The notes under the pieces were generated by a model that did not search any database, had not been told where the DNA came from, and saw only the letters and a program-made list of their open reading frames with translations. From an uncultured Eubacteriales bacterium (GTDB lineage Bacteria; Bacillota; Clostridia; Christensenellales; Borkfalkiaceae), in contig CAJMCT010000055.1 of NCBI GenBank assembly GCA_905211955.1, forward strand, positions 1-6,866: 6,866 bases of DNA. Reading direction: 5' to 3'. Positions within the stretch are counted from its first letter, which is position 1. Each line of letters begins with the position of its first letter. Below, in pieces: positions 1 through 6,059 of the stretch. Both the position numbers and the translations under genes were made by a program.

Positions 1-247
1 TACCGCCGATAACTTCTACAACGATGTCAACTGCGGGGTTTGAAACGACTTCTTCAATAGACTTAGCAACGGTATTTTCGTCAATCCCTAAAGATTTAGC
101 GCGTTCTACGTTCTTTTCTAAAACGCTTTCAACCGTCACGTCAAGACCTTGAGATTCCTTAAAATACTTTTTGTTGTCAGTTAAAATTTTGTAGGTACCG
201 CCACCTACTACGCCGAGACCTAAAATAGCAACTCCGACCTTTTTCAT
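1..247 (-). CDS. hom: Homoserine dehydrogenase, N-terminal part (cut by window edge)
   Basis: Only the first 82 residues are inside the window. They begin MKKVGVAILGLGVVGGGTYK, a Rossmann-fold NAD(P)-binding start with the glycine-rich GLGVVGGG loop at residues 9-16, and reach the strand DIVVEVIGG near residues 75-83. This combination is typical of homoserine dehydrogenase, which reduces aspartate semialdehyde to homoserine in threonine and methionine synthesis; full-length family members have roughly 400 residues or more. The ATG at 245-247 is supported by an AAGGAG site five bases upstream that overlaps the TAA stop of coaX, so the gene is probably translated by coupling as the third gene of the panT-coaX-hom operon. 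Because the catalytic domain is missing, another NAD-binding oxidoreductase cannot be fully excluded, but the N-terminal match is good. Confidence 0.85.
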   Translation of the reverse strand, partial: MKKVGVAILGLGVVGGGTYKILTDNKKYFKESQGLDVTVESVLEKNVERAKSLGIDENTVAKSIEEVVSNPAVDIVVEVIGG

Positions 248-256
248 AACCACTCC

Positions 257-1024
257 TTAACTGTTAAGTTCGTATATAATTCTCAATCCGTCCAAAGTCA
301 ACGTTCTATCGACTTTGTTGATTGCTTTTACTTCTTTTGCGATAATTTCGCCAAGACCACCCGTCGCAACGACTTTAATGTCCTTTTCGCCAAGTTCGTC
401 TTTAATTTTCTTGATAATGTTTTCTACAAGCCCTGCAAACCCGAATATGATACCTGCTTGCATGCAATGCTTGGTGTTTTTACCGATAACCGTTTTGGGT
501 GCATCGATTTCTACCATAGGAAGTTGAGCGGTTTTGGTCGCCAAACTCTCTAAAGAAGTTTTGATACCCGGTGCGATTACAACGCCCACGAGTTCACCAT
601 TAGCACTTATAACGTCAAACGTGGTTGCCGTACCAAAGTCTATAACCACGATAGGTCCGCCGTATTTTTTATAAGCCGATACACTGTTTACAATAATATC
701 CGCGCCAACTTCTTTGGGGTTATCCGCCTTTACGTTAAGCCCCGTTTTAACACCCGGCCCTATTAGCATAGGCGTCTTGTTAAAGAAGTATTGACACATA
801 TGACATATAGTGTAATTAAGGTTTGGTATAACCGAAGAAACGATAATTCCTTCTATATCGGTGGGCTTAATGTTTTTAGTATCTAAAAGATTAACTAAAA
901 CCGAGCCATATTCGTCCGCCGTTCTAGATATCCTAGAAGATACCCTAAAAGACGCTACTAACTCTTTTTCCTTAAAAACACCGTATTTTATATTGGTATT
1001 TCCTATATCTATGGTAAGAAGCAT
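257..1024 (-). CDS. coaX: Type III pantothenate kinase
   Basis: This 255-residue protein is predicted to phosphorylate pantothenate to 4'-phosphopantothenate, the first committed step of coenzyme A synthesis, in the cytoplasm. It has the expected CoaX landmarks in order: the phosphate-binding DIGNTN at residues 6-11, GPGVKTGL at 89-96, NPKEVGAD at 102-109 holding the conserved acidic residue, IDFGTATT at 128-135, and PGIKTSLESLATKTAQLP at 152-169. The length matches the family. The usual arginine after GAD (GADRI) is isoleucine here, a position that I believe varies in the family. ATG 1022-1024 follows the panT stop by three bases, and its GAAGGGG ribosome binding site (1033-1039) lies inside the last codons of panT, so the two are tightly coupled. 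Type III kinases are generally not feedback-inhibited by CoA, which fits control at the level of uptake. Confidence 0.95.
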   Translation of the reverse strand: MLLTIDIGNTNIKYGVFKEKELVASFRVSSRISRTADEYGSVLVNLLDTKNIKPTDIEGIIVSSVIPNLNYTICHMCQYFFNKTPMLIGPGVKTGLNVKADNPKEVGADIIVNSVSAYKKYGGPIVVIDFGTATTFDVISANGELVGVVIAPGIKTSLESLATKTAQLPMVEIDAPKTVIGKNTKHCMQAGIIFGFAGLVENIIKKIKDELGEKDIKVVATGGLGEIIAKEVKAINKVDRTLTLDGLRIIYELNS

Positions 1025-1027
1025 AAT

Positions 1028-1684
1028 TTATTCCCCTTCTTCCAAGTTCGTTTCTTCTTTATCTTTATTATCGTCTTCTTTATCTTCCACTTCGTCCGTA
1101 TAAAAGTTTCCGCCAACCGCTTTAATAATTCTATAAAGTGCGGGGGCAACTAAAAGGTTTAGCGCAAGTTCTATAAAGAAGTTAAACGTGACGAGTCCAA
1201 CTAAAATAAACCCTAAAAGATTTTGACCGCCTGCAATTTGGGTAATTGCGTTCCACATACCTAAACACCCTAAGATAAAGAGTGCGGTATTTACGATAGG
1301 AACGGTTGCCGAAGCCAAAAATACTGCGAGATATTTATTCTTTTTAGCCGTCCACTTATAAACGTATCCCGAAAGCAAGCCTGCAACGGTCGTTTTAACG
1401 ACGCAAGTAAGCGCTGCAACTACGGGCGATTCAGTCCAAATAAGCGTATAAAAAGGTACGAGCCCCATTATGACTTGAATCATAACCACAATCCCGCAAG
1501 CAAAACCTAAAAGCGCACCTGCAAAAGGCCCTAATACGAGCGCACCTAAAACGATGGGAACTAACGTAAAGTTAAGTTGCACCGGCCCGATACTAAAAGA
1601 GCCACCGAACGTTTGCAATGCAATGACAAGGGCTAAAAGTATGCCCAAAACCGTCACGTTCTTTGCCGTGAAAAACTTATTCAT
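1028..1684 (-). CDS. ECF transporter S component, probably pantothenate-specific (PanT-like)
   Basis: A 218-residue membrane protein with about six hydrophobic helices (roughly residues 9-29, 38-58, 59-80, 85-108, 117-143 and 158-188), the architecture of the substrate-binding S subunit of energy-coupling-factor vitamin importers. The first helix contains an A-x3-A motif (A18, A22), the type of small-residue motif through which S components dock onto EcfT. No EcfA or EcfT genes are nearby, so it probably shares a common energising module encoded elsewhere (group II ECF). The substrate is inferred from context: the next gene is pantothenate kinase. Homologues transporting riboflavin or other vitamins look similar, so pantothenate is likely rather than proven. 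The tail after residue 196 is unusual: 13 of the last 22 residues are Asp or Glu. ATG at 1682-1684 has GGAGG (1692-1696) seven bases upstream. Confidence 0.85.
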   Translation of the reverse strand: MNKFFTAKNVTVLGILLALVIALQTFGGSFSIGPVQLNFTLVPIVLGALVLGPFAGALLGFACGIVVMIQVIMGLVPFYTLIWTESPVVAALTCVVKTTVAGLLSGYVYKWTAKKNKYLAVFLASATVPIVNTALFILGCLGMWNAITQIAGGQNLLGFILVGLVTFNFFIELALNLLVAPALYRIIKAVGGNFYTDEVEDKEDDNKDKEETNLEEGE

Positions 1685-1801
1685 TTTTTTGCCTCCAATC
1701 GAATTTCTTTTAAAAGAATATCCGTTATAGCGAATTTATGCACGATAACCATTTACGGTCGAGTTAACAAAATACTCGCGCGCTGGCTTTTATGCACTAT
1801 A

Positions 1802-1830
1802 ATTTTAGCACAAAAATAAAAGGTTAGCAA
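1802..1830 (-). promoter_or_regulatory. Promoter of the panT-coaX-hom operon
   Basis: On the minus strand, TTGCTA (1825-1830) and TAAAAT (1802-1807) are 17 bases apart, and the -10 is preceded by TGC, giving an extended -10. This is a good sigma-A promoter. Transcription should start near 1795, leaving a leader of about 110 bases before panT. Confidence 0.7.
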
Positions 1831-1857
1831 TTAAATAACAACCCAAAATGCACATTT

Positions 1858-1886
1858 TTAGCAAAATAAAAGTATATTGATAATAG
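1858..1886 (+). promoter_or_regulatory. Possible promoter of the cysteine-rich gene
   Basis: Candidate -10 boxes are GATAAT (1879-1884) or the overlapping TAATAG preceded by TGA; the latter has TTAGCA (1858-1863) 17 bases upstream. Neither is strong. A -10 ending near 1884-1886 would put the start close to 1891, the first base of the stem-loop. A sporulation sigma factor could be used instead, but I see no clear match. Confidence 0.3.
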
Positions 1887-1890
1887 AACA

Positions 1891-1919
1891 CTTCGCCAAA
1901 AACTATTACATAGGCGAAG
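1891..1919 (+). promoter_or_regulatory. Leader stem-loop upstream of the cysteine-rich gene
   Basis: A perfect 7-bp inverted repeat, CTTCGCC (1891-1897) and GGCGAAG (1913-1919), encloses a 15-base A-rich loop. It ends 12 bases before the GGAGG site (1932-1936), which stays free. If transcription starts near 1891 the hairpin sits at the extreme 5' end of the mRNA, a position known to stabilise some Gram-positive messages such as aprE. It has no U-tract, so it is not a terminator. It could equally be a DNA operator. Confidence 0.5.
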
Positions 1920-1943
1920 GAAGAAAAACTTGGAGGTACTTAA

Positions 1944-2144
1944 ATGAACGGTTTTGATTTTGGTGGCAATAACTGTTGCCTTTGGATATTGATAATACTC
2001 CTTATTATCTGTCTTTGCAAAAGCGGTTGCTTAAACGGCTTATTTAACAGTTGCTACTGCTTACCTGTCGCCCTACTTTTAATTTGTTGCGTTTGCAAAA
2101 ACGGCGGTGGCTTCTTCGGGAATTTAGGCTGTGGCTGTAAATAA
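1944..2144 (+). CDS. Small cysteine-rich hydrophobic protein, function unknown
   Basis: A 66-residue protein with 12 cysteines (positions 11, 12, 23, 25, 29, 37, 39, 48, 49, 51, 63 and 65) in CC, CxC and CxxxC spacings, many glycines, and two very hydrophobic stretches (about 13-24 and 40-50). It reads as two diverged copies of one unit: a Leu/Ile run, then C-x-C-K, then [SN]G and a Gly/Asn/Phe-rich segment with Cys (about residues 15-37 and 42-63). It resembles small Clostridia proteins that are sometimes labelled chorion-class high-cysteine proteins; the label is a low-complexity resemblance, not a function. A spore-coat, membrane or metal-binding role is possible but unproven. The gene is real: GGAGG lies seven bases before ATG, a leader stem-loop precedes it, and a strong terminator follows eight bases after the stop. 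It stands alone, divergent from panT and convergent with typA. Confidence 0.75.
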   Translation: MNGFDFGGNNCCLWILIILLIICLCKSGCLNGLFNSCYCLPVALLLICCVCKNGGGFFGNLGCGCK

Positions 2145-2152
2145 AAGCATTG

Positions 2153-2182
2153 AAAAAGGCTTGGGTTTTTCCAAGCCTTTTT
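2153..2182. terminator. Bidirectional intrinsic terminator between the cysteine-rich gene and typA
   Basis: A perfect 12-bp stem pairs AAAAAGGCTTGG (2153-2164) with CCAAGCCTTTTT (2171-2182) around a 6-base loop. The U-run works in both directions, so it ends both the plus-strand cysteine-rich transcript and the minus-strand typA operon, whose stop is at 2188. Confidence 0.92.
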
Positions 2183-2187
2183 TGTTT

Positions 2188-4011
2188 TTATTCAAGCCCT
2201 CTAAACTTTCTTTTAAGTCTAAGTTCGGTGTCCAAAGTCTTTTTCCTAATGCGGATATTTTTAGGTGTCACTTCAAGCATTTCGTCGTCGTTAATAAACT
2301 CCATCGCTTCTTCTAAAGACATTAATTTTGGCGTTTCTAATCTTAGCGCGTCGTCAGAACCCGAAGCACGCGTATTGGTTAAGTGCTTTTTCTTGCACAC
2401 GTTAACGCTTATATCTTCGTTCTTTGGGGAAACGCCTACTACCATACCTTCGTAAACGGGAGTGCCTGCACCGATGAAAAGTTGCCCACGACCTTGCGCG
2501 TTAAAGAGTCCGTAAGTGACCGCTTCGCCCGTTTCAAACGCAACGAGTGAACCTGTAGATCTTCTCTCAATATCGCCTTTATATTCTTCATAGCCGTAGA
2601 AAATGGTGTTGAAAACGCCTTCTCCACGAGTATCAGTTAAGAACTGACTTTTATATCCGAAAAGCCCTCTTGCCGGAACCTTAAATTCAAGTCTAATACG
2701 GCTACCTACATTTTCCATTTGTAAAAGTTCGCCTTTTCTAGTTCCCATGCTTGAAAATACCGTGCCCGTCTTGTCTTCGGGAACGTCAACCACAAGCCTT
2801 TCGATAGGCTCTAACTTAACGCCGTTTTCTTCCCTATACATAACCTTAGGTGCGCCCACTTGGAATTCGTATCCGCCACGGCGCATAGTTTCAATCAAGA
2901 TTGAAAGGTGCATTTCGCCCCTACCGCAAACCCTATAAGAGTCGGCAGAATCAGTTTCTTCTACACGTAAGGATACGTCTTTAAGCATTTCCTTAAATAG
3001 CCTATCACGAAGGTGACGGGTTGTGACGAACTTGCCTTCTTTACCAGCAAACGGGCTATCGTTTACCGAAAAGAGCATTTCTACCGTAGGCTCTGAAATC
3101 TTTACGAAAGGTACGGGTTCAATGGCGGTTGGAGTACAAATAGTATCGCCGATAGAAAGGTTTTCAAGTCCGCTTACGCAAACTATATCGCCTGCCTTTG
3201 CTTCTTCTACGGGCGTTCTTCCTAAACCTTCGATTTGATATATGCTAACCAGTTTGCCCTTTGCTTCGTGCCCCTTTATGTTATAGTTGCAAGTTTCTAC
3301 TTCTTGGTTAACTTTCACGCTACCACGTTCTATTCTACCAATACCAATTCTACCTACGTATTCGTTATAATCGATTGACGAAACGAGCATTTGGAAGGGA
3401 CCATCTACGTCCACTTCTTGCGGTTCAAAATAGTTCACGATTGCATCAAATAATGGGGTTAAATCAGTGCCTTTAACCTTGCAATCGGTGGTTGCAGTTC
3501 CCGCACGTCCCGAACAAAAAATAATAGGGCTATCAATTTGTTCGTCCGATGCGTTAAGGTCGAATAAAAGTTCTAAAATCTCGTCCTGAACTTCGGAAAG
3601 CCTTGCGTCAGGTCTATCGATTTTATTTACTACGATAATAAGTTTATGGTTAAGTTCTAACGCCTTTTGCATAACGAAACGGGTTTGAGGCATAGGTCCT
3701 TCACAAGCGTCTACCAAAACCAAAACACCGTTTACCATTTTAAGAACACGTTCTACTTCACCGCCGAAGTCCGCGTGACCAGGGGTGTCTATAATATTGA
3801 TTTTGGTGTTTTTATAAAATACCGAAGTGTTCTTTGCAAGTATGGTTATTCCACGTTCTCTTTCTAAATCGCCAGAGTCCATAACTCTATCCGAAACTTC
3901 TTGGTTTTCGCGGAAAATTCCGCCTTGTTTTAAAAGTTCGTTAACGAGTGTAGTTTTGCCGTGGTCTACGTGCGCAATTATTGCCACGTTTCTAACGTCT
4001 GTTCTTTTCAA
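2188..4011 (-). CDS. typA: Ribosome-associated GTPase TypA/BipA
   Basis: A 607-residue translational GTPase of the EF-G-like TypA/BipA family, which binds the ribosome and is linked to 50S assembly and to growth under stress or cold. The GTP-binding motifs are all visible: AHVDHGKT (13-20, G1), RERGITI (51-57, G2 region), DTPGH (75-79, G3), NKID (129-132, G4) and CSGRAG (166-171, G5). They are followed by a beta-barrel domain II (from about 203), EF-G-like domains III and V, and the TypA-specific C-terminal domain with KKKHLTNTRASGSDDALRL near residues 548-566. The length matches the family. The start is TTG (4009-4011), chosen because AGGAAGG (4020-4026) lies eight bases upstream and because the resulting N-terminus aligns well with Bacillus TypA; the next Met is residue 44. 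It is the third gene of its operon, 20 bases after the Nudix gene. Confidence 0.96.
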   Translation of the reverse strand: MKRTDVRNVAIIAHVDHGKTTLVNELLKQGGIFRENQEVSDRVMDSGDLERERGITILAKNTSVFYKNTKINIIDTPGHADFGGEVERVLKMVNGVLVLVDACEGPMPQTRFVMQKALELNHKLIIVVNKIDRPDARLSEVQDEILELLFDLNASDEQIDSPIIFCSGRAGTATTDCKVKGTDLTPLFDAIVNYFEPQEVDVDGPFQMLVSSIDYNEYVGRIGIGRIERGSVKVNQEVETCNYNIKGHEAKGKLVSIYQIEGLGRTPVEEAKAGDIVCVSGLENLSIGDTICTPTAIEPVPFVKISEPTVEMLFSVNDSPFAGKEGKFVTTRHLRDRLFKEMLKDVSLRVEETDSADSYRVCGRGEMHLSILIETMRRGGYEFQVGAPKVMYREENGVKLEPIERLVVDVPEDKTGTVFSSMGTRKGELLQMENVGSRIRLEFKVPARGLFGYKSQFLTDTRGEGVFNTIFYGYEEYKGDIERRSTGSLVAFETGEAVTYGLFNAQGRGQLFIGAGTPVYEGMVVGVSPKNEDISVNVCKKKHLTNTRASGSDDALRLETPKLMSLEEAMEFINDDEMLEVTPKNIRIRKKTLDTELRLKRKFRGLE

Positions 4012-4026
4012 AATCTTGTCCTTCCT
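4009..4026 (-). promoter_or_regulatory. Ribosome binding site and TTG start of typA
   Basis: On the minus strand AGGAAGG (4020-4026) is followed after eight bases by TTG (4009-4011). No ATG or GTG is available in frame near the conserved N-terminus. The non-AUG start is the only unusual initiation codon I find among the genes here and would be expected to lower translation compared with ATG. Confidence 0.8.
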
Positions 4027-4031
4027 AATGT

Positions 4032-4553
4032 TCAGTCTTTTTGCGATAATACCGCAATTATCGTTTTAGCATCTTTGATTTCACCGCTATTTATCATTTC
4101 TATAACGGTATTTTTATCTATCCACTCACCCGTCAAAAACTCGTCGTCATCTAAGTGCATAGAAGTTTTTTCTATCCCGTCCGCACGGTATAAGTGAATT
4201 ATTTCTTCGGTGTAGCCGGGGGTTGGGTAAAGTTCAAAAATCTTGGTGATTTTTTTAGCCTTTACACCGCCTTCTTCTTCAAGTTCGCGAATAGCCGTCT
4301 CTTTCGGGTCTTCCCCAACGTTGATTTTCCCCGCGGGAATTTCATATATAACCTTTTTATAAGGATATCTAAACTGTTTTACGAGCAAAATCTTGCCGTC
4401 TATTTCGCAATAGATAGCGCTACCGCCCGTGTGTTCAACAATTTCCCTTACCGCACTCTCTCCGTTTGGCAAAAGGATTTGGTCTTTTCTAAGGTTTAGT
4501 ATTTTACCCTTATAGATATACTCTTTTTTAAGGGTTTTTTCTTCAAAGTTCAT
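4032..4553 (-). CDS. Nudix hydrolase, ADP-ribose pyrophosphatase type
   Basis: A 173-residue Nudix enzyme. The Nudix box G-x5-E-x7-REUxEExGU is perfect: G75, E81, R89, E90, L91, E93, E94, G96 and V97, the metal-binding loop-helix-loop. Before it, VKQFRYPYKKVIYEIPAGK (58-76) is typical of ADP-ribose pyrophosphatases (NudF type), which split ADP-ribose into AMP and ribose 5-phosphate, and a Pro-rich PTPGYTEE segment (110-117) follows the box as in that group. Family and general reaction are secure; the exact substrate is inferred. The gene begins inside the end of the upstream unknown gene (11-base overlap), with only a weak GTGGA-like site before it, so it probably depends on translational coupling. 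It ends 20 bases before typA. Confidence 0.92.
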   Translation of the reverse strand: MNFEEKTLKKEYIYKGKILNLRKDQILLPNGESAVREIVEHTGGSAIYCEIDGKILLVKQFRYPYKKVIYEIPAGKINVGEDPKETAIRELEEEGGVKAKKITKIFELYPTPGYTEEIIHLYRADGIEKTSMHLDDDEFLTGEWIDKNTVIEMINSGEIKDAKTIIAVLSQKD

Positions 4554-5352
4554 TTACAACGTCCACTAAAAGTTTTTTTATCTTTTTAACCCTACCAAAG
4601 AACATAATCTTGTGCGCTTTGGCAACGTATTTATAGGTTAAGTACGCATACTCTATAGCATCTCTATCACAACTATCGATAACGCTACCAAGCATATCGA
4701 CTGCAAGGGTTAATTCTAATTTATCAAGGGTTTTAAGGTTGCTTTCTTTAATCTTCTTTTTATCGAGAAGTAAAAGTTCTTTAATCTCTTTAACACTCTT
4801 TCCGTAAGCCTTTTCGCTAAGTTCCTTTTCGTTTTTAGCAAGTTCTTCTTGTTTTTTGCGTTCTTCTTCGCGCTTTGCTTCTTCTTCGGTAAGCGCTTCG
4901 ATGGGGTCTTGAAGTTTGCCTTCGATAACGCTATCCATAAGCGTTTTAACGGCGTCTCTAAACGGTTTTATAATGGTATTTAAAAAGGCAGTATATTCAC
5001 CGTAGGTGCTACCGTCTTCATAAAAATACTTATCTAAAAACGCGCCAAGCACGATTTTTTTGCTATCGAATTCCATTAAGAGATTAAAGGTGAACGCTAA
5101 AAGTTCTCTCGACGAAGTGGGCGAAACGTATTCCCCTTTATCGTCGGATAACGGGTTTTTAACCAAGTACTTTTTCTTTGCGTTTTGATAGTCAAAATCG
5201 GAAAGACAATTCTTAAATAACGCTAAAAGCGTATCAGAGCACGCAATGGCTTTTAAAAGATTTACGATTTTTATATCCGCAATGATATATTTGCTTTGAA
5301 TAAGTTCGTCCGCACGAAGAATAAAATTGTCAAGTTCTTCTCTTTTGGTCAT
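4543..5352 (-). CDS. Conserved-looking protein of unknown function, first gene of the Nudix-typA operon
   Basis: I do not recognise this 269-residue protein. It has no signal peptide or membrane helix and should be cytoplasmic. Three parts can be seen: a mainly helical N-terminal region (1-150) rich in Leu, Phe and Lys; a highly charged segment of Glu, Lys and Arg (about 153-183, containing EEEAKREEERKKQEE) that probably forms a single helix or short coiled coil; and a helical C-terminal region (about 186-269) ending in a basic patch, GRVKKIKKLL, and an acidic tail. It is a real gene: it has its own promoter (extended -10 at 5383-5391), a GGGGTGAG site five bases before ATG, and an 11-base overlap with the Nudix gene. 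A scaffold or adaptor role is only a guess from the charged linker. Confidence 0.8.
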   Translation of the reverse strand: MTKREELDNFILRADELIQSKYIIADIKIVNLLKAIACSDTLLALFKNCLSDFDYQNAKKKYLVKNPLSDDKGEYVSPTSSRELLAFTFNLLMEFDSKKIVLGAFLDKYFYEDGSTYGEYTAFLNTIIKPFRDAVKTLMDSVIEGKLQDPIEALTEEEAKREEERKKQEELAKNEKELSEKAYGKSVKEIKELLLLDKKKIKESNLKTLDKLELTLAVDMLGSVIDSCDRDAIEYAYLTYKYVAKAHKIMFFGRVKKIKKLLVDVVNEL

Positions 5353-5382
5353 GATAACTCACCCCTACCTTAGTTTGATTTA

Positions 5383-5391
5383 ATTATACCA
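5383..5391 (-). promoter_or_regulatory. Promoter of the unknown-Nudix-typA operon (extended -10)
   Basis: On the minus strand TGGTATAAT (5383-5391) is a perfect extended -10. The corresponding -35, TTATAA at 5406-5411, is weak, as is common with an extended -10. The start would be near 5376, leaving a leader of about 24 bases. Confidence 0.7.
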
Positions 5392-5450
5392 CACTATTTT
5401 GTATATTATAAAGTATTTGACCACAATTTCTTAAAAATTTGCCTTTTTTC

Positions 5451-5478
5451 TTTACAATTCGTGAAATTATGGTATAAT
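5451..5478 (+). promoter_or_regulatory. Promoter of the DUF4364-TSCPD operon
   Basis: TTTACA (5451-5456) and TATAAT (5473-5478) are 16 bases apart, and TGG precedes the -10, giving the extended form TGGTATAAT. The start would be near 5485, about 40 bases before the ATG. The same 9-mer lies inverted at 5383-5391 in the opposite promoter. Confidence 0.8.
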
Positions 5479-5525
5479 ATTCAAACGATAGATTGATAAA
5501 AAAACGAAAAAAAGGGGAATTTTAC

Positions 5526-6050
5526 ATGCAAGTTAAAGGCGACTCATCCTTAAACAAGTTAATATTGTTGTTCGTCTTTGACAAGATGGAAGTTCCGCTT
5601 TCGGAAAATACCATCTTGGATATGTGCTGTTCTTCTAACAACTGGCTAGCATATATGGACTGTCAGCCCATACTTCGTCAACTTTTAGATTGCAACTGGA
5701 TATGCAACATTAGTTCTTCTGGCGAACCTTTATACACCATCACTCCTGACGGACGCGTATGCCTTGCAAACTTTTTTATCAATATCCCAGCATCAACTCG
5801 TGAAGAAATTTCACTCTTTATCAAGAATAACCGCGCTAAATACAGAAGAAAGCAAGAATGCGTTGCCGATTATTTTATGAATAAAGACGGCACGTATACG
5901 GTATACTTAAAGATTATAGAACCCGTTCAACCTGTCTTAGAGTTAAAACTCGTAGTTCCCAACCGTCAAATCGCAAAAGATATTTACAAAAAATGGGGCG
6001 AAAAAGCAACGGGTGTTTATAGAACAATCTACGAAAACTTAGTAGATTAA
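5526..6050 (+). CDS. DUF4364 family winged-helix protein
   Basis: A 174-residue protein that I assign to DUF4364, a family of uncharacterised proteins common in Clostridia. The N-terminal part (about residues 8-86) reads as a winged helix: a first helix KLILLFVFDKM (11-21), a segment beginning PLSENTILDMC (24-34), a putative recognition helix around DCQPILRQLLDCNWI (45-59), and a beta wing through GEPLYTITPDGRVCL (66-80). A second alpha/beta part follows (87-174), with TYTVYLKIIE and the final helix RQIAKDIYKKWGEK. This suggests a DNA-binding or protein-binding regulator, but no target is known to me. The ATG at 5526 is chosen over an upstream in-frame TTG (5493) because AAAGGGGA sits about seven bases before it and the TTG lies only a few bases after the predicted transcription start. 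The TSCPD gene follows after 9 bases. Confidence 0.82.
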   Translation: MQVKGDSSLNKLILLFVFDKMEVPLSENTILDMCCSSNNWLAYMDCQPILRQLLDCNWICNISSSGEPLYTITPDGRVCLANFFINIPASTREEISLFIKNNRAKYRRKQECVADYFMNKDGTYTVYLKIIEPVQPVLELKLVVPNRQIAKDIYKKWGEKATGVYRTIYENLVD

Positions 6051-6059
6051 GGAGTATAT

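Larger units (their letters stand above)
1685..1943. other. Divergent intergenic region between panT and the cysteine-rich gene, with a spaced GTGCAT repeat
   Basis: The stretch holds the panT promoter and leader, and the start region of the cysteine-rich gene. The hexamer ATGCAC (GTGCAT on the minus strand) occurs at 1738-1743, 1792-1797 and 1848-1853, 54 and 56 bases apart; the first two extend to the identical 9-mer tttatgcac (1735-1743 and 1789-1797). Relative to the predicted panT start they lie about 55 bases downstream, at the start point, and about 50 bases upstream. The leader also has a weak 5-bp hairpin (CGAGT 1760-1764, ACTCG 1774-1778). I do not recognise a known riboswitch, and there is no terminator-like structure before panT. 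Confidence 0.4.

Noticed and set aside
1705..1718. Perfect 14-base palindrome TTCTTTTAAAAGAA before panT
   Set aside because: It is A/T-rich and simple, with no loop to form a useful RNA hairpin at its centre. It could arise by chance, and I have no evidence that it is an operator.
1685..1795. Possible vitamin riboswitch in the panT leader
   Set aside because: The leader of about 110 bases shows only short weak stems, no conserved riboswitch core that I recognise and no terminator or ribosome-site-blocking helix.
2131..2455. Plus-strand open frames running from the end of the cysteine-rich gene into typA
   Set aside because: They cross a strong terminator and are antisense to the conserved typA reading frame, with no suitable ribosome binding site and low-complexity translations.
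3667..4197. Plus-strand open frames opposite typA and the Nudix gene
   Set aside because: They are antisense shadows of strongly conserved coding sequence and have no promoter or ribosome binding site support.
5493..5525. Upstream TTG start extending the DUF4364 protein by 11 residues
   Set aside because: It would lie only a few bases from the predicted transcription start with no ribosome binding site, whereas ATG 5526 has AAAGGGGA well placed before it. The extra residues are a Lys-rich run.
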